DNA of 34,096 nucleotides from Haliea sp. (GCA_024642245.1 JAHEBM010000036.1:1-34096); one strand, 5' to 3'. Shown: positions 7,483-16,916, numbered from the stretch's first letter. Made by a program: numbers and translations. Notes: a model not told the origin generated them from the letters alone.

Positions 7483-8901
7483 CTATTCATCCACCAGGTA
7501 GCGATCCAGCGCCTTGTGCATACCCTGTATGATTTTCTCCTGGTGGTTCGCCAGCCACACCTGGCGAATGGAGCGTGAGTGCAATCCCTTCTGGATGCGC
7601 TTGAGATTGCCAAGGTCCTGGCGCGGAATCTGGCGCACCTGGTCGGGATCATCGCCGTCGGTAACAAACTCCACCTCGGCTCGTTCACCCCTGGTATCGG
7701 CGGGAAGTGAGCGGGTGGACAGTATCTCGAAGGTGCAGCGATCCGGGTCGATGGCATCCGGGCGCACGCGATAAATCATGGCATTGCCCGCCTGCGGAAA
7801 TACCATCAGGTTCGGGAAAATAAATATGGTGCCGCCCCACATGCTCAATAACTCGGGGGTCATTTTCGGCATCGGGCGTTTCCTGGCAGCGGCGTCCTCG
7901 TACAGCACCCGGATGTATTCTCCCCCCAGGCTGGAGCCTTCGGGAATCGGCTTCCCTCTCAGCGACCGCAGCAGGTCAACATCGCCCTGCAGTACCTGTG
8001 CATCCATACCGTCCACCAACAACTGGAAGCGGTCAGCCATGGCATCCACGGGATCCTTCCCGACCGCAAATCGCTTGACGTTACCCTGGTAATTGCTCGC
8101 CCTGCCTGCATAGAAGCGTCCATGGCCCCCCGGGAAAGTCTCGTAGTCGACGTTATGGTGGTTGAACTCGTTGAACTCTTCCTCGATCTTCTCCCCGTAG
8201 ATGAACCTGGCGGCCGCTTCTTCCAGTTGCGGATGGGTAGCCGGTACGTGATAGCCCTCGAAAAAAGCTTCCTGGGCAACTTTCCAGTTGGCGGGAATAG
8301 GAATTGATTTCCACCAGTAGTGACGCATTTCCTTTATGTTGAGGTCTTCCAGCAGGGAGCGTACCGGTGCGATGAAGTCGCCGAAGGGTATGCAGTCGGG
8401 GTCGAAATTGATAAAGACAAAACCGGCAAAAACTTCACAATTCAGGCTTTTCAGGGCGACGTCGCTGTTGCACAGTTTGCCGCCGCGAAACTCCTCGCGG
8501 GAGAGTATGTACTGGTTCTCGCCCTGGGTGTCCCAGCGCCAGCCATGGAACGGGCATATGATATTGCCATGCTCGAAAGTTCCGGCTCCCTCCGCCAGGG
8601 CGGTGCCCCGATGGGGGCAGACGTTGTGGTACGCCTTGATGGTGTCGTCATCCACGCGAACCAGGAAGACCGACTGGTCACCAATGTCGTAAGTGGTGAA
8701 ATCATTCACCTGCGGGATTTCATCGACCCGGGCGGCGGCCTGCCAGACTTTTGGCCACAGGCGGTCATATTCGAGCTGCAGGAACTCGCGGTCTATATAG
8801 CGGCCGACACGGATGCCGTGGTCCAGCGTCTGCCACCGCTCGGGCAATTCTGTTACCGGCTTATCAGAAGCCGCTTTTGAGGCTGAAGAGGTTTTTTTCA
8901 T
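7483..8901 (-). CDS. Rieske non-haem iron oxygenase, alpha-subunit type (Rieske 2)
   Basis: A 472-residue paralogue of Rieske 1. The cluster ligands are C95-P-H97 and C116-P-F-H119. The iron site is NWK (205-207) with E215, H218 and H223. The architecture, including a long C-terminal region with 'QRxLGNLKRIQKGLHSR'-like sequence, matches Rieske 1 almost throughout, so the two probably act on related rings or on successive intermediates. It is the last gene of the minus-strand group SDR, MaoC-like, ligase and Rieske 2, starting 39 bases after the ligase stop. The ribosome site is weak (GGGA about 11 bases before the ATG). No beta subunit or reductase is nearby. Confidence 0.93.
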   Translation of the reverse strand: MKKTSSASKAASDKPVTELPERWQTLDHGIRVGRYIDREFLQLEYDRLWPKVWQAAARVDEIPQVNDFTTYDIGDQSVFLVRVDDDTIKAYHNVCPHRGTALAEGAGTFEHGNIICPFHGWRWDTQGENQYILSREEFRGGKLCNSDVALKSLNCEVFAGFVFINFDPDCIPFGDFIAPVRSLLEDLNIKEMRHYWWKSIPIPANWKVAQEAFFEGYHVPATHPQLEEAAARFIYGEKIEEEFNEFNHHNVDYETFPGGHGRFYAGRASNYQGNVKRFAVGKDPVDAMADRFQLLVDGMDAQVLQGDVDLLRSLRGKPIPEGSSLGGEYIRVLYEDAAARKRPMPKMTPELLSMWGGTIFIFPNLMVFPQAGNAMIYRVRPDAIDPDRCTFEILSTRSLPADTRGERAEVEFVTDGDDPDQVRQIPRQDLGNLKRIQKGLHSRSIRQVWLANHQEKIIQGMHKALDRYLVDE

Positions 8902-8940
8902 AACTGACTATCCCACTTGATCTGTTTTGAATGCATCTGC

Positions 8941-10683
8941 TTACGTTTTTTTATCTGCCAGGTCCTGCAGCGTCCGCGCCGCCAGTTCCCGCAGGTCCGC
9001 GGTTTTTACCTTGGCGCTGCCGGTTAACTGCAGGTCCGCGGCGGAGAAAAAGAGTACGCGGCGCGGAACCTTGTAGCTCGCCAGCTTTTCCCTGGCATAG
9101 TTGCGCACGGTCTCCTCATCCAGTAAATCGCCCTGGTGCGCTACGATACAGGTGACGACCAACTCGCCCAGCATATCGTGCGGAACCCCAACCGTCTGCG
9201 TTATTTTGACGCCCGGGCAGTTGCGGATGACCTCGTCTATCTCCAGCGGCGAGACGTTGGCGCCACCGGTCTTGATGATATCATTCAGGCGGCCCTCCCA
9301 GAACAGGCGGCCCTCGCTGTCGATATAACCGCCATCGCCAGTGCGAAAGTAGCCTTCATTGTCCAGTGTTTCATCCAGCGGCACACCGATATAGCCGAGC
9401 ATCAGGGTGGGACCCCTGGTGGCAATTTCACCTCGTTCGCCAACCGGCAGTATTTGACCGGAGAGCGGGTCGACGATCTTCACGCTGTTTCCCGGCAGTG
9501 GCAGACCGTGGCTGTCGCCGGCCTCCTGCCGCGAGGTGCCGGCCGGATAGGCGGTACTCAACGTGAAGGTTTCGGTATTGCCGTAGCAGTGATGGGGCTG
9601 GACCCATTGGCTGGTCACCGTCGGATGCCGGGCGATGGGTGAGTCGATATCGATGTAAACCAGCCTGGAAAGATCCACTGTCTCCCAGTTGGGTGCATCG
9701 GTCAGCTGGGCCCACTGGTGCGGCCAGGCGAACAGGAAGCTGACCCGTTCGGATGCCATCAACTCCAGGGCCGCCTGTGGCGCAAAGGTGCGCTGCAGTA
9801 CCAGCGATCCACCCCTGGCCAGCGTGCTGCCCACGACCATGACGAAGTTTCCCGACCAGAAAAAGCCATTTGCCGTCCAGCTGCGCACACCCTGTTCCAG
9901 GCCCTGCAGCCTTGGCATGCGCCAGAGCTGGATGCTGACGCCGCGATGCGCGCTCAGGATGCCCTTGGGTTTACTGGTCGAACCGGAAGAGTAGAACAGT
10001 ACCCCCGGATCGGCAGGGCTCACGGTGGCGGCCCGGGCATGGACCTGTTCGCCCGCGATGCCTTCGCCACGGGACAGGAATACTTTCCAGGTCTCGATCG
10101 CACCGATTGGCGTATCACTGTCCAGCATTGCGAGTTGCCGCAGGAAGGGGAACCTGTTCGAAGCCAGCGCGCCAGGTTGCGCGGTCAATATACCGGGATC
10201 CAGCTCGCACAATATGCGGCTGAAATCCTTTTTGAGCACCTCGCGTTCCAATAGCAGCACAGAACAGCCCGCATTCGCCAGCAGGTATTCGAGCTCCGCG
10301 GCTGTTGAGAAGGTACTGAGCAGGGTGGCGACGCCACCTGCCAGCGCCGTGCCGAAAACCGCAGCCAGCAGTTCCGCGCGATTGGTCATCAGCACGCCGA
10401 CCCGCTCACCCTTGCCCAGTCCACAGGCGACCAGTGATTTCGCCACCGCGAGCGAATGTTCCCACAGCTCGGTATAGGACCAGCGTTCGAGCGTGCCATC
10501 GCTATGCGTTTGCACGAGAGCCTCGCTGTCGCCGAAGCGCCTGGTGACGTCACGCAGGAAGCCCGGCAGTGTCAGGTCGCCCAGGCCTGGCTCCTCGGAA
10601 AGCGGAATGCCATGCGAACGCGAAAGCGAACCGTCCTCAAGGAATCGATGTGCCTGCATTGGTGCGAAATCGCGCTTTTCCAT
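8941..10683 (-). CDS. AMP-forming acyl/aryl-CoA ligase (ANL superfamily)
   Basis: A 580-residue adenylate-forming enzyme that would activate a carboxylic acid with ATP and CoA. The phosphate-binding loop 'YSSGSTSKPKG' is at 231-241, the YGNTE motif at 367-371, the TGD hinge region at 448-450 and GRLND at 464-468. K558 in 'GSAKVK' is the likely C-terminal catalytic Lys; the usual Gly before it is Ala here. The chosen ATG overlaps the stop of the MaoC-like gene by one base (TGATG), which signals translational coupling; the open frame continues upstream but only inside that gene. It sits with an SDR and a MaoC-like protein, the set expected for activation and beta-oxidation of an acid side chain. 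Substrate unknown. Confidence 0.93.
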   Translation of the reverse strand: MEKRDFAPMQAHRFLEDGSLSRSHGIPLSEEPGLGDLTLPGFLRDVTRRFGDSEALVQTHSDGTLERWSYTELWEHSLAVAKSLVACGLGKGERVGVLMTNRAELLAAVFGTALAGGVATLLSTFSTAAELEYLLANAGCSVLLLEREVLKKDFSRILCELDPGILTAQPGALASNRFPFLRQLAMLDSDTPIGAIETWKVFLSRGEGIAGEQVHARAATVSPADPGVLFYSSGSTSKPKGILSAHRGVSIQLWRMPRLQGLEQGVRSWTANGFFWSGNFVMVVGSTLARGGSLVLQRTFAPQAALELMASERVSFLFAWPHQWAQLTDAPNWETVDLSRLVYIDIDSPIARHPTVTSQWVQPHHCYGNTETFTLSTAYPAGTSRQEAGDSHGLPLPGNSVKIVDPLSGQILPVGERGEIATRGPTLMLGYIGVPLDETLDNEGYFRTGDGGYIDSEGRLFWEGRLNDIIKTGGANVSPLEIDEVIRNCPGVKITQTVGVPHDMLGELVVTCIVAHQGDLLDEETVRNYAREKLASYKVPRRVLFFSAADLQLTGSAKVKTADLRELAARTLQDLADKKT

Positions 10684-11876
10684 CAATAGGGCAACTCGAC
10701 TTCGTTGAGCGATTTGACGACGATTTTTCCGTCCTGGTTGGTCATGGTGACTTCTACCTGCACGATCGGAAAGCCCCAGGCGGAGTGCTCGATCCTGTCG
10801 ACAACCTCGCCCTCGATAAAGGTCACGTCCCCCTCGAAGGCCGGCCCGCGAAACTCGGATTTGGCATGCCGCACCAGGCCGTCGTGCCCGGCCCAGAACG
10901 CGAGGTAGTCTGTATTCCACGCCGCCATGGTTGCGCCGTAGCCGTAGGCCCTGTGCATGCCGATCTCACTGGCCCGGCTGTCGTCGATGTGGCCGCGCGA
11001 GGGACCCAGGTAAAGACCGTCGCGCAGGCGGGGGTCGATCATCGCCCCTTCCTCATCAAAGCTGAAGCCCTCGATCCAGCCCATGTCCTGGTTGACCCAG
11101 GGGTCCTCGACGCCCTCCGGTGCTGTCCAGTAGAAGCTGCCCCAGATATTGAAAATAAAGGCGCGGTACTCAGTGGTAAAGCTGGCGATGGAATGTGGGC
11201 CTATCACCCTTCGCGGCAGCCTGTCACCCACCTGCACGTCCTCCCAGTGAGGCGACAGTCCCTCGCGGTTCGACAGGAACCATTCGCGCCGTATCCTGTC
11301 GATATCGGCCAGCTCGGCTGCCGTCCAGCGCTTGAGTTCGCCCGCCGTGGCGGCGTATACGCCGCGCTTCTCCGCTTCATGGGCAAGGTAGCGGATGCAG
11401 GTAGGGCAGGACCTGGCAATGAGATCACCGCGCTGGTTGCGATGAATCGTATCGCCGCGCTGGAACAGGGTCGGCCCCGCAAATTTTGTGTCGGCAACCT
11501 TGTAGTCGGTAAAGATACGCTCCTGGAAGAGCTGGTCACCCGGCCGGATGTGAGTGCCGTACCACCACCATTCCTCGCCACCGAAGATCATGTGCTGACC
11601 CTCGATATAGCCGCAACAGGCCTGGTTGTTGCCATGGCCGTAATCCAGGGCCACGGCCATCGATTGCGGGGCGATGATGTCGCCGTAGCGGGTTTCCCGG
11701 GCGAAGCGCTGGTCCCAGTGCAGGGGGTTTACGTAATCCATCGCCATCACCCAGCGACGAATATCGGTTTTGTTACAGGGTTCCCAGAGCTGGCCGCCGC
11801 CGACTTTCTGCCCGAGTCGCCGTTCGACATCGCTGAGATCGAGTTGCGGTTTGCTGGTATCTGTTGGATCTGCCAT
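10683..11876 (-). CDS. MaoC-like double-hotdog (FAS1-type dehydratase) protein
   Basis: A 397-residue protein with two hotdog folds, at roughly 12-165 and 205-395. The first shows the MaoC-N-like string 'DYVNPLHWDQRFARETRYGD' (47-66) followed by IIAP. The second contains 'GATMAAWNTDYLAFWAGHDG' and 'SEFRGPAFEGD', typical of the thioester-binding half. Family knowledge: hydration or dehydration of enoyl-CoA or 3-hydroxyacyl-CoA. It is the second gene of the minus-strand group, 24 bases after the SDR, and is coupled by a one-base overlap to the CoA ligase. The truncated protein at 1-783 is a paralogue. A cysteine-rich patch (C87/C88, C157, C160) is unusual for the fold but of unknown meaning. 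Confidence 0.85.
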   Translation of the reverse strand: MADPTDTSKPQLDLSDVERRLGQKVGGGQLWEPCNKTDIRRWVMAMDYVNPLHWDQRFARETRYGDIIAPQSMAVALDYGHGNNQACCGYIEGQHMIFGGEEWWWYGTHIRPGDQLFQERIFTDYKVADTKFAGPTLFQRGDTIHRNQRGDLIARSCPTCIRYLAHEAEKRGVYAATAGELKRWTAAELADIDRIRREWFLSNREGLSPHWEDVQVGDRLPRRVIGPHSIASFTTEYRAFIFNIWGSFYWTAPEGVEDPWVNQDMGWIEGFSFDEEGAMIDPRLRDGLYLGPSRGHIDDSRASEIGMHRAYGYGATMAAWNTDYLAFWAGHDGLVRHAKSEFRGPAFEGDVTFIEGEVVDRIEHSAWGFPIVQVEVTMTNQDGKIVVKSLNEVELPY

Positions 11877-11900
11877 GCCCCATCTCCGGTTGGCTTTGCT

Positions 11901-12650
11901 TCAGGATACTACCCGCCCGCCATTGACCCCGATGGTCTGGCCGGTGACATAACTGCTCTCTTCAGACACGAGCCAGGCGCAGGCATTGGCAATGTCTTCC
12001 GGTTCGCCGGTCCTGCCCACCGGAATCATTTTTGTCAGTTGCTCCATTGATATTTTGAAGCGATGCTTGTTGGCTTCAGACATGATGGTATTCATGACCG
12101 CGCCGGGGGGAATATTGTTTACGGTGATGCCGTGGGGTCCCAGCGCCTGGGCGAGTGAGCGGGTCATGGTGATCACCGCGCCTTTCGATGCGGAGTAATG
12201 CACCTGTTCGACGCTCCCGGTCTGCGCACTGGAGGACGAGATGTTCACGATCCTGCCCCAACCGGCGGCCTTCATATCCGGCAGGACGACCTGGGTCACG
12301 ATGAACGTCCCTTTGGTGTTGATCTCAAACATTCTCTCCCAGTCGTCGTCTGTCAGGTCCTCGAAGGGGATAAAATTGGAAATCCCCGCGTTGTTTACCA
12401 CGATGGTCACCGGGCCAAAGGCTTTGCGCAATTTCCCTGTCGCGGCCGTTACCTGTAAGCGGTCCGCGATGCTCGCCTGCAGGGCAATAGCCTGGCCGCC
12501 GGCCTGCTGTATCTCGCTAACGACTTTCTCGCAGCCTTCGAGATCGAGGTCGAGTACGCCAATGGCAATGCCCTCCCTGGCAAGGCGAAGTGCGCAGGCC
12601 CTGCCGATTCCCGCCGCGGCACCCGTTACTAATGCTGTTTTACCTGTCAT
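11901..12650 (-). CDS. SDR, FabG/3-oxoacyl reductase-like
   Basis: A 249-residue classical SDR of standard FabG length. It has TGAAAGIG (9-16), NNAG (86-89) and an intact S139/Y152/K156 triad in 'NISSSSAQTG...YSASKG'. The C-terminus ends in 'GQTIGVNGGRVVS', as in FabG-like enzymes. ATG 12650 is supported by GGGAG eight bases upstream; the upstream extension of the frame carries no SDR sequence. It is the first gene of the minus-strand group ending with Rieske 2. The 216-base gap to the AraC-type gene holds no recognisable gene, and transcription from that regulator could read into this operon. Reaction inferred: NAD(P)-dependent alcohol/ketone interconversion on a pathway intermediate. Confidence 0.93.
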   Translation of the reverse strand: MTGKTALVTGAAAGIGRACALRLAREGIAIGVLDLDLEGCEKVVSEIQQAGGQAIALQASIADRLQVTAATGKLRKAFGPVTIVVNNAGISNFIPFEDLTDDDWERMFEINTKGTFIVTQVVLPDMKAAGWGRIVNISSSSAQTGSVEQVHYSASKGAVITMTRSLAQALGPHGITVNNIPPGAVMNTIMSEANKHRFKISMEQLTKMIPVGRTGEPEDIANACAWLVSEESSYVTGQTIGVNGGRVVS

Positions 12651-12866
12651 GCTGATCTCCCGGTTGTTATTGATTGTCCGCGTTGCAGCCTGGCTACTGT
12701 CGCCTGAAGCTGTTATTCGATCGTTCGGGTCGAGGTGCCGTGCCCGCGTAGCAGTCCGCGGTGTTCGCGCGAGTGCCAGGCTCTGCGCCGTGCAGCGCAA
12801 GTGCGCCCGGTAGTGTCCTGTAGAGTCGCCCTCGCCGCTTGACCGATTAAGACAAAGTGCTGCGTG

Positions 12867-13934
12867 TCAGTACGTGTTGGTTTCCGCTCCGGCGCTGCGC
12901 CTGATCTGGGTCGGGGATGCAGAGAACCAGCGCTTGCAGCTGCGGCTCATGACGGATTGCTCCGCAAATCCGAGTCTTTCGGAAATTTGCCACAGTTCAA
13001 GCTCCGTCTGCTGCAGGTAATACAGCATGATGTCCCGGCGTACCTCGTCTTTTACCTGCTGGAAGGAGGTTCCCTCGGCGTCGAGGCGCCGATGCAGGGT
13101 GCGCAGGTGCAGGTTGAGTTCTGCCGCTGCCTGTTCGTTCGAGCATTCTCCGGTGCCGAGCAATCGCATGATCACCCCGCGCACCTCAGCGTGCATCGGT
13201 GGCCTGCGGCGGGTGAATTTCCTGTCTATGAACGCGATCATCTCCTCGAAGGCCTGGGTATCGGGGTCAATGATCGGGCACGCCATGTCCTGATCGGAAA
13301 ATACAATGCCATCCTCGTGTTCGCCAAAGCGAACCTCGCAACCGAAATAGTGGTGGTAGGTTTTCAGGCGCGACACGTTCTGGTGACGAAAATGCACCCT
13401 GCGGACCCTTGCGCGTCCGCCGGTCGTATTCCTGGCCACCAGGTGCCCCAGTAGCAGAACCTGCTCAACCGCCTGGCTTCTGTTGGGAACGCGGTCCAGC
13501 AGGATGGCGTGGCCAACGAAGACGTTGCGCTCTGCCGGCAGCGGCTTGAGCCAGATGCGCGCAGCGAGGCTGTGCGCGTAGCTGTGTGTGCTGACGTAAC
13601 CGAGCGCCTCGCCAAACGTGTTGGAACTCGCCATGACCTGGCCCAGGGGGCCGAACATGTCGCCGCCGTTCTGGCGCTCGGCAAGGCGCATGCCAAAATC
13701 GCTGCATCCCAGCTCGACGGCGGCCATTTCCAACAGCTTGGCCACCTCCCGGTAGGTCGCGTTCTGTCCGCCCCGGGAAAAATCCTCCGGCCGGATGCCT
13801 ACCTTGCGCAACAAGTCGTCCGGGTTGCCCTGTAGCTCGGCAACCAGCTCGGGAAAGAAGCGCAGGATCCGCGCATGCACGACATCGAAGTCATCTGCCG
13901 TGCCGGGGTCCTCGTTTTGTGTTAGCCGGTGCAC
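12867..13934 (-). CDS. AraC-family transcriptional regulator (arabinose-binding-like N-domain)
   Basis: A 355-residue regulator. The N-terminal two thirds resemble the Arabinose_bd-type sensor domain of OruR/ArgR-like AraC proteins ('YREVAKLLEMAAVELGCSDF', then 'FGPLGQVMASSNTFGEAL'). The C-terminal ~90 residues hold two helix-turn-helix motifs ('SNEQAAAELNLHLRTLHRRL', then 'LWQISERLGFAEQSVMSRSC'). GTG 13934 is preferred because GGGAG lies upstream; a TTG at 13988 would add 18 residues but lacks a ribosome site and overlaps a palindrome. The gene is divergent from the TonB-dependent receptor, so it probably activates receptor expression in response to the imported compound. The ligand is unknown. 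Confidence 0.88.
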   Translation of the reverse strand: MHRLTQNEDPGTADDFDVVHARILRFFPELVAELQGNPDDLLRKVGIRPEDFSRGGQNATYREVAKLLEMAAVELGCSDFGMRLAERQNGGDMFGPLGQVMASSNTFGEALGYVSTHSYAHSLAARIWLKPLPAERNVFVGHAILLDRVPNRSQAVEQVLLLGHLVARNTTGGRARVRRVHFRHQNVSRLKTYHHYFGCEVRFGEHEDGIVFSDQDMACPIIDPDTQAFEEMIAFIDRKFTRRRPPMHAEVRGVIMRLLGTGECSNEQAAAELNLHLRTLHRRLDAEGTSFQQVKDEVRRDIMLYYLQQTELELWQISERLGFAEQSVMSRSCKRWFSASPTQIRRSAGAETNTY

Positions 13935-13983
13935 ATTGCTCCCAATAGGGTCACGGATGCTGCGGCGCAGCCAGGTGCACCGG

Positions 13984-13996
13984 AACAAGTATTGTT
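13984..13996. promoter_or_regulatory. Short palindrome AACAA-N3-TTGTT upstream of the AraC-type gene
   Basis: AACAA (13984-13988) and TTGTT (13992-13996) form an exact inverted repeat in the divergent control region of the AraC-type regulator and the TonB receptor. The minus-strand reading TCAACAA resembles half of the TetR-type sites elsewhere in the window, but the two halves are spaced differently. It may be an autoregulatory site or a degenerate copy of the other operator. Confidence 0.3.
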
Positions 13997-14207
13997 GAAT
14001 CTAGCCATTTTTGTCCGAATTGGTCAAGCGATCACTGTCGCAGGCAGAGTACGCTCCGTCGCAGGCTCATGAAAGATACCGGTAGTCGGGCAGGTTTCGA
14101 CCGCCTGGAGTTGGTTATCCCAAAAAAAAGTGAAATACTGGGCCGGGAGCAAGATGTTGCTCTCCACAGAACTATAAAACTGTCATGTCGAAGAGGGTAC
14201 TCGCAAA

Positions 14208-16865
14208 ATGTCCTATATCCTGAAGAAGTCTGTCCGCAGGTATGTCCAATGTATGGCGGCCGGCGCGGCCTCCCTTGCATTAACGCCAGGGGTGTTGCTT
14301 GCCCAGCAGGCCGCGGACTCCGCCGCCGGCAGTGACAAACTGGAAGAAGTCGTGGTCACCGGCACGCTGATTCGCGGTGTCGATGCCATCGGTTCCCAGA
14401 CCATTGGCATGGACAGCGAGGCTATCGTCGAAACGGGCGCGGTAACGACCAACGAATTGCTCGCCACGGTGCCGCAGGTTTCCAACTTCTTCAACCAGCG
14501 GCCCGAGCAGGACCCGCGCGGATCCGACAGGAACTCGCTCAACCGCCCGAACCTGCGCAACCTGCCGGGCATCAATTCAGCTACCGGCGGCACCACGCTG
14601 GTTCTGGTCGACGGCCATCGCCTGACACCCATGGGCGTCACCCAGTCTGATGTCGACCCCGACGTCATTCCCGCGAACGTGATTCGCAATGTCGCCATTG
14701 TCACCGACGGTGGCTCGGCCCTGTATGGCGCAGACGCCGTAGGCGGAGTTATAAACTTCGAGACCCTGAAGGAGTACGACGGTGCTGAGATCGACCTCGG
14801 CTACGATTCCGGAGACGACTATGGCGCCTGGCAGGCAGCGGTTCTCGCCGGCACCACGTGGAGCAGTGGTTCGGCTTATATCTCGCTGGGCACGACTGAT
14901 CGCGACAATATCAAGAACGGGGACAGGGACTGGGCCGCAGCCGGTAACTGGAACGAGGACGGTACGGTATTGACACCGTCCGGCACCGAGTGCCTGACGC
15001 CGGCCGGCAGCAAGACAACCTGGTACTGGTATGGGGCCGGCTGGACAGACAACCCCCGGGCGCCGGGCGCGGGCGTCTTCCCGCTAGGCGAACCCTGTGA
15101 TATCGAAGCCGCCTCCTCGTTGATACCCGAGCAGCAACGGGACAATATTTACGGCGGGCTGACCCAGGAGCTGACCGATGGCATGACGCTCGAAACGAAA
15201 GCCTACTACATGAAGCGCACCACCAAGTATTCCGGTTATCCCCGGGGCGATACCGTCAAGCAACAGAGCCCGACAGAGCTGGGCCTGGTGGGCACCACGT
15301 CCGGCGAGCTTTATGACCAGGTCGGGGTGGGATTCTCCTATGGCGCGAATGACGCCTATATCCCGGGTAACACGGAAATCGATATCGAGACCTGGGGTGT
15401 TACCCCCGAGCTCACGATAGACCTGGCCGGCAGCTGGCAGTCGCGTAATACCCTGCACTATGGTTACTCGCAAAACAACATGCTGAATCCCGGTACCAAC
15501 CGCGAGAAGACACTTGCCTATATAGCGGATGGTTCGCTCGATCCCCTGAATGTCGCAGCGGCCCGTCCCGCGGTTATTCGCGATATCCTGGACTGGGCGG
15601 CGGCGATCGACACCGAGCAAGAGATGTTCATGTTCCGCTCGGTTGCCGATGGTGAGGTGTTTGACCTGCCGGCCGGCCCGCTGCGCGCCGCGGTCGGTGT
15701 TGAATATATGCAGAACGATGCCAAGACCCGCAAGGGCGACGCAACCATCGGTGGCCTGTCGGGCTATCGCACGGCGGACCGCGATGTCCAGTCCGCCTTT
15801 GCGGAACTGTCGATCCCCGTGCTGGAGTCACTGGACCTGTCGATGGCCGTACGCTACGACGACTACAGCGACTTCGGTAGCACCACCAACCCCCAGTACG
15901 GCTTTTCCTACACGCCGGTGGAGTGGCTGAAGATCTACGGTAAAATGGGCGATTCCTTCAATGCGCCGACCGCGCTGGATGCGCTGGGTACAGCCGACGG
16001 CCGCTACGTCTACGGCAGGGCAGCAAGCGTGCCGGACCCCCGTGGTGAGTTGGAGAATCCCGATGGCGACGTATTCCTGCTGGAAGGATCGGACCCTGGG
16101 CTGGCGCCGCAGACAGCGGATATCTGGTCTGTCGGCTTTGACCTGATGCCACTTGATGGCCTGATCTTTAATGTCAACTACTACGAGATCGACTTCGAAG
16201 ATCTTCTGGGTTCTCCCGACCCTCAGGACCCCCAGGCTGTGCTGCTGAATCCCGACAAGTTTATTTTCAACCCAACCCAGGCGCAGTACAACGCGGCTTT
16301 GTCGGAGGTCGTAAACGGAGCGACGTGTTGCGGTAATACCGCGGCAGATGACGTGGGTGTCATCGTTGACAGGCGTATTTCCAATACGGATGCAGCAAAG
16401 CTGAAGGGGGTTGACTTCGGTATCCAGTATTTCCACGACACCGATTTCGGCAGCTTTTCCTACGCTGTTACTGGCAACTACCAGTCGAAGTTTGACCTCA
16501 TCCAGAGCGGCGCCACTATAGACCAGCTGGCAAACACGCCCGACCTGTTTGCCTCAGGCAATATCGGCTGGAGCAGGAACAATATGCGCGCCAGGGTGAC
16601 GCTGAATTACACCGACGAGTTCGACGCCAGCTCCGCAGCGGTTAACCAGACCAAGGTGGATAGCTTCCTGGCGACTAACCTGTTCCTGGGTTACGACTTT
16701 GACAGCACTTCCGGCATGACCGAGGGCCTGTCGCTGCGTTTTAACGTGGACAACGTGCTGGACGAGGATCCGCCCGAGTACCGCCGCCAGCAACTGCTCA
16801 GCTACTCGCCTTACGGCTTTACGCTGGGTCGGGTGTTCAAACTGGGTCTCACCAAGAAGTTCTGA
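14208..16865 (+). CDS. TonB-dependent outer-membrane receptor
   Basis: An 885-residue outer-membrane importer. The N-terminus has a Sec signal peptide: a basic start (KKSVRRY), a hydrophobic stretch and a probable cleavage after 'VLLAQ'. A TonB-box-like 'EEVVVTGT' follows near residue 46. The plug domain shows 'VLVDGHRLTP' and 'VTDGGSALYGADAVGGVINF', classic plug motifs. The barrel ends in an aromatic Phe ('GLTKKF'), the outer-membrane assembly signal. Family knowledge: energised import of large or poorly diffusing substrates. The length and lack of a SusD partner fit the receptors of sphingomonad/Halieaceae catabolic clusters. A TATAAA at 14173 has no good -35, which would suit activator-dependent expression by the divergent AraC-type gene. 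Cargo unknown. Confidence 0.95.
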   Translation: MSYILKKSVRRYVQCMAAGAASLALTPGVLLAQQAADSAAGSDKLEEVVVTGTLIRGVDAIGSQTIGMDSEAIVETGAVTTNELLATVPQVSNFFNQRPEQDPRGSDRNSLNRPNLRNLPGINSATGGTTLVLVDGHRLTPMGVTQSDVDPDVIPANVIRNVAIVTDGGSALYGADAVGGVINFETLKEYDGAEIDLGYDSGDDYGAWQAAVLAGTTWSSGSAYISLGTTDRDNIKNGDRDWAAAGNWNEDGTVLTPSGTECLTPAGSKTTWYWYGAGWTDNPRAPGAGVFPLGEPCDIEAASSLIPEQQRDNIYGGLTQELTDGMTLETKAYYMKRTTKYSGYPRGDTVKQQSPTELGLVGTTSGELYDQVGVGFSYGANDAYIPGNTEIDIETWGVTPELTIDLAGSWQSRNTLHYGYSQNNMLNPGTNREKTLAYIADGSLDPLNVAAARPAVIRDILDWAAAIDTEQEMFMFRSVADGEVFDLPAGPLRAAVGVEYMQNDAKTRKGDATIGGLSGYRTADRDVQSAFAELSIPVLESLDLSMAVRYDDYSDFGSTTNPQYGFSYTPVEWLKIYGKMGDSFNAPTALDALGTADGRYVYGRAASVPDPRGELENPDGDVFLLEGSDPGLAPQTADIWSVGFDLMPLDGLIFNVNYYEIDFEDLLGSPDPQDPQAVLLNPDKFIFNPTQAQYNAALSEVVNGATCCGNTAADDVGVIVDRRISNTDAAKLKGVDFGIQYFHDTDFGSFSYAVTGNYQSKFDLIQSGATIDQLANTPDLFASGNIGWSRNNMRARVTLNYTDEFDASSAAVNQTKVDSFLATNLFLGYDFDSTSGMTEGLSLRFNVDNVLDEDPPEYRRQQLLSYSPYGFTLGRVFKLGLTKKF

Positions 16866-16883
16866 TGGGTTGAGGGGCCAGAT

Positions 16884-16916
16884 AAAAACCGGGCTGTTGG
16901 TCGCCCGGTTTTTTTT
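16884..16916 (+). terminator. Rho-independent terminator after the TonB receptor
   Basis: AAAAACCGGGC (16884-16894) pairs with GCCCGG plus T residues (16903-16916) around an eight-base loop. The run of eight T closes the receptor transcript 18 bases after its stop codon, so the downstream SDR cassette needs its own promoter. Confidence 0.92.

Noticed and set aside
10569-12050. Long plus-strand open frame of 493 codons
   Set aside because: It lies opposite the MaoC-like gene and parts of its neighbours, has no recognisable domain and is a codon-bias shadow in GC-rich DNA.
12651-12866. Promoter for the minus-strand SDR/MaoC/ligase/Rieske 2 group
   Set aside because: No -35/-10 pair with sensible spacing could be found by eye, and no copy of the TetR-type motif was seen; the operon may be read from the AraC-type gene.
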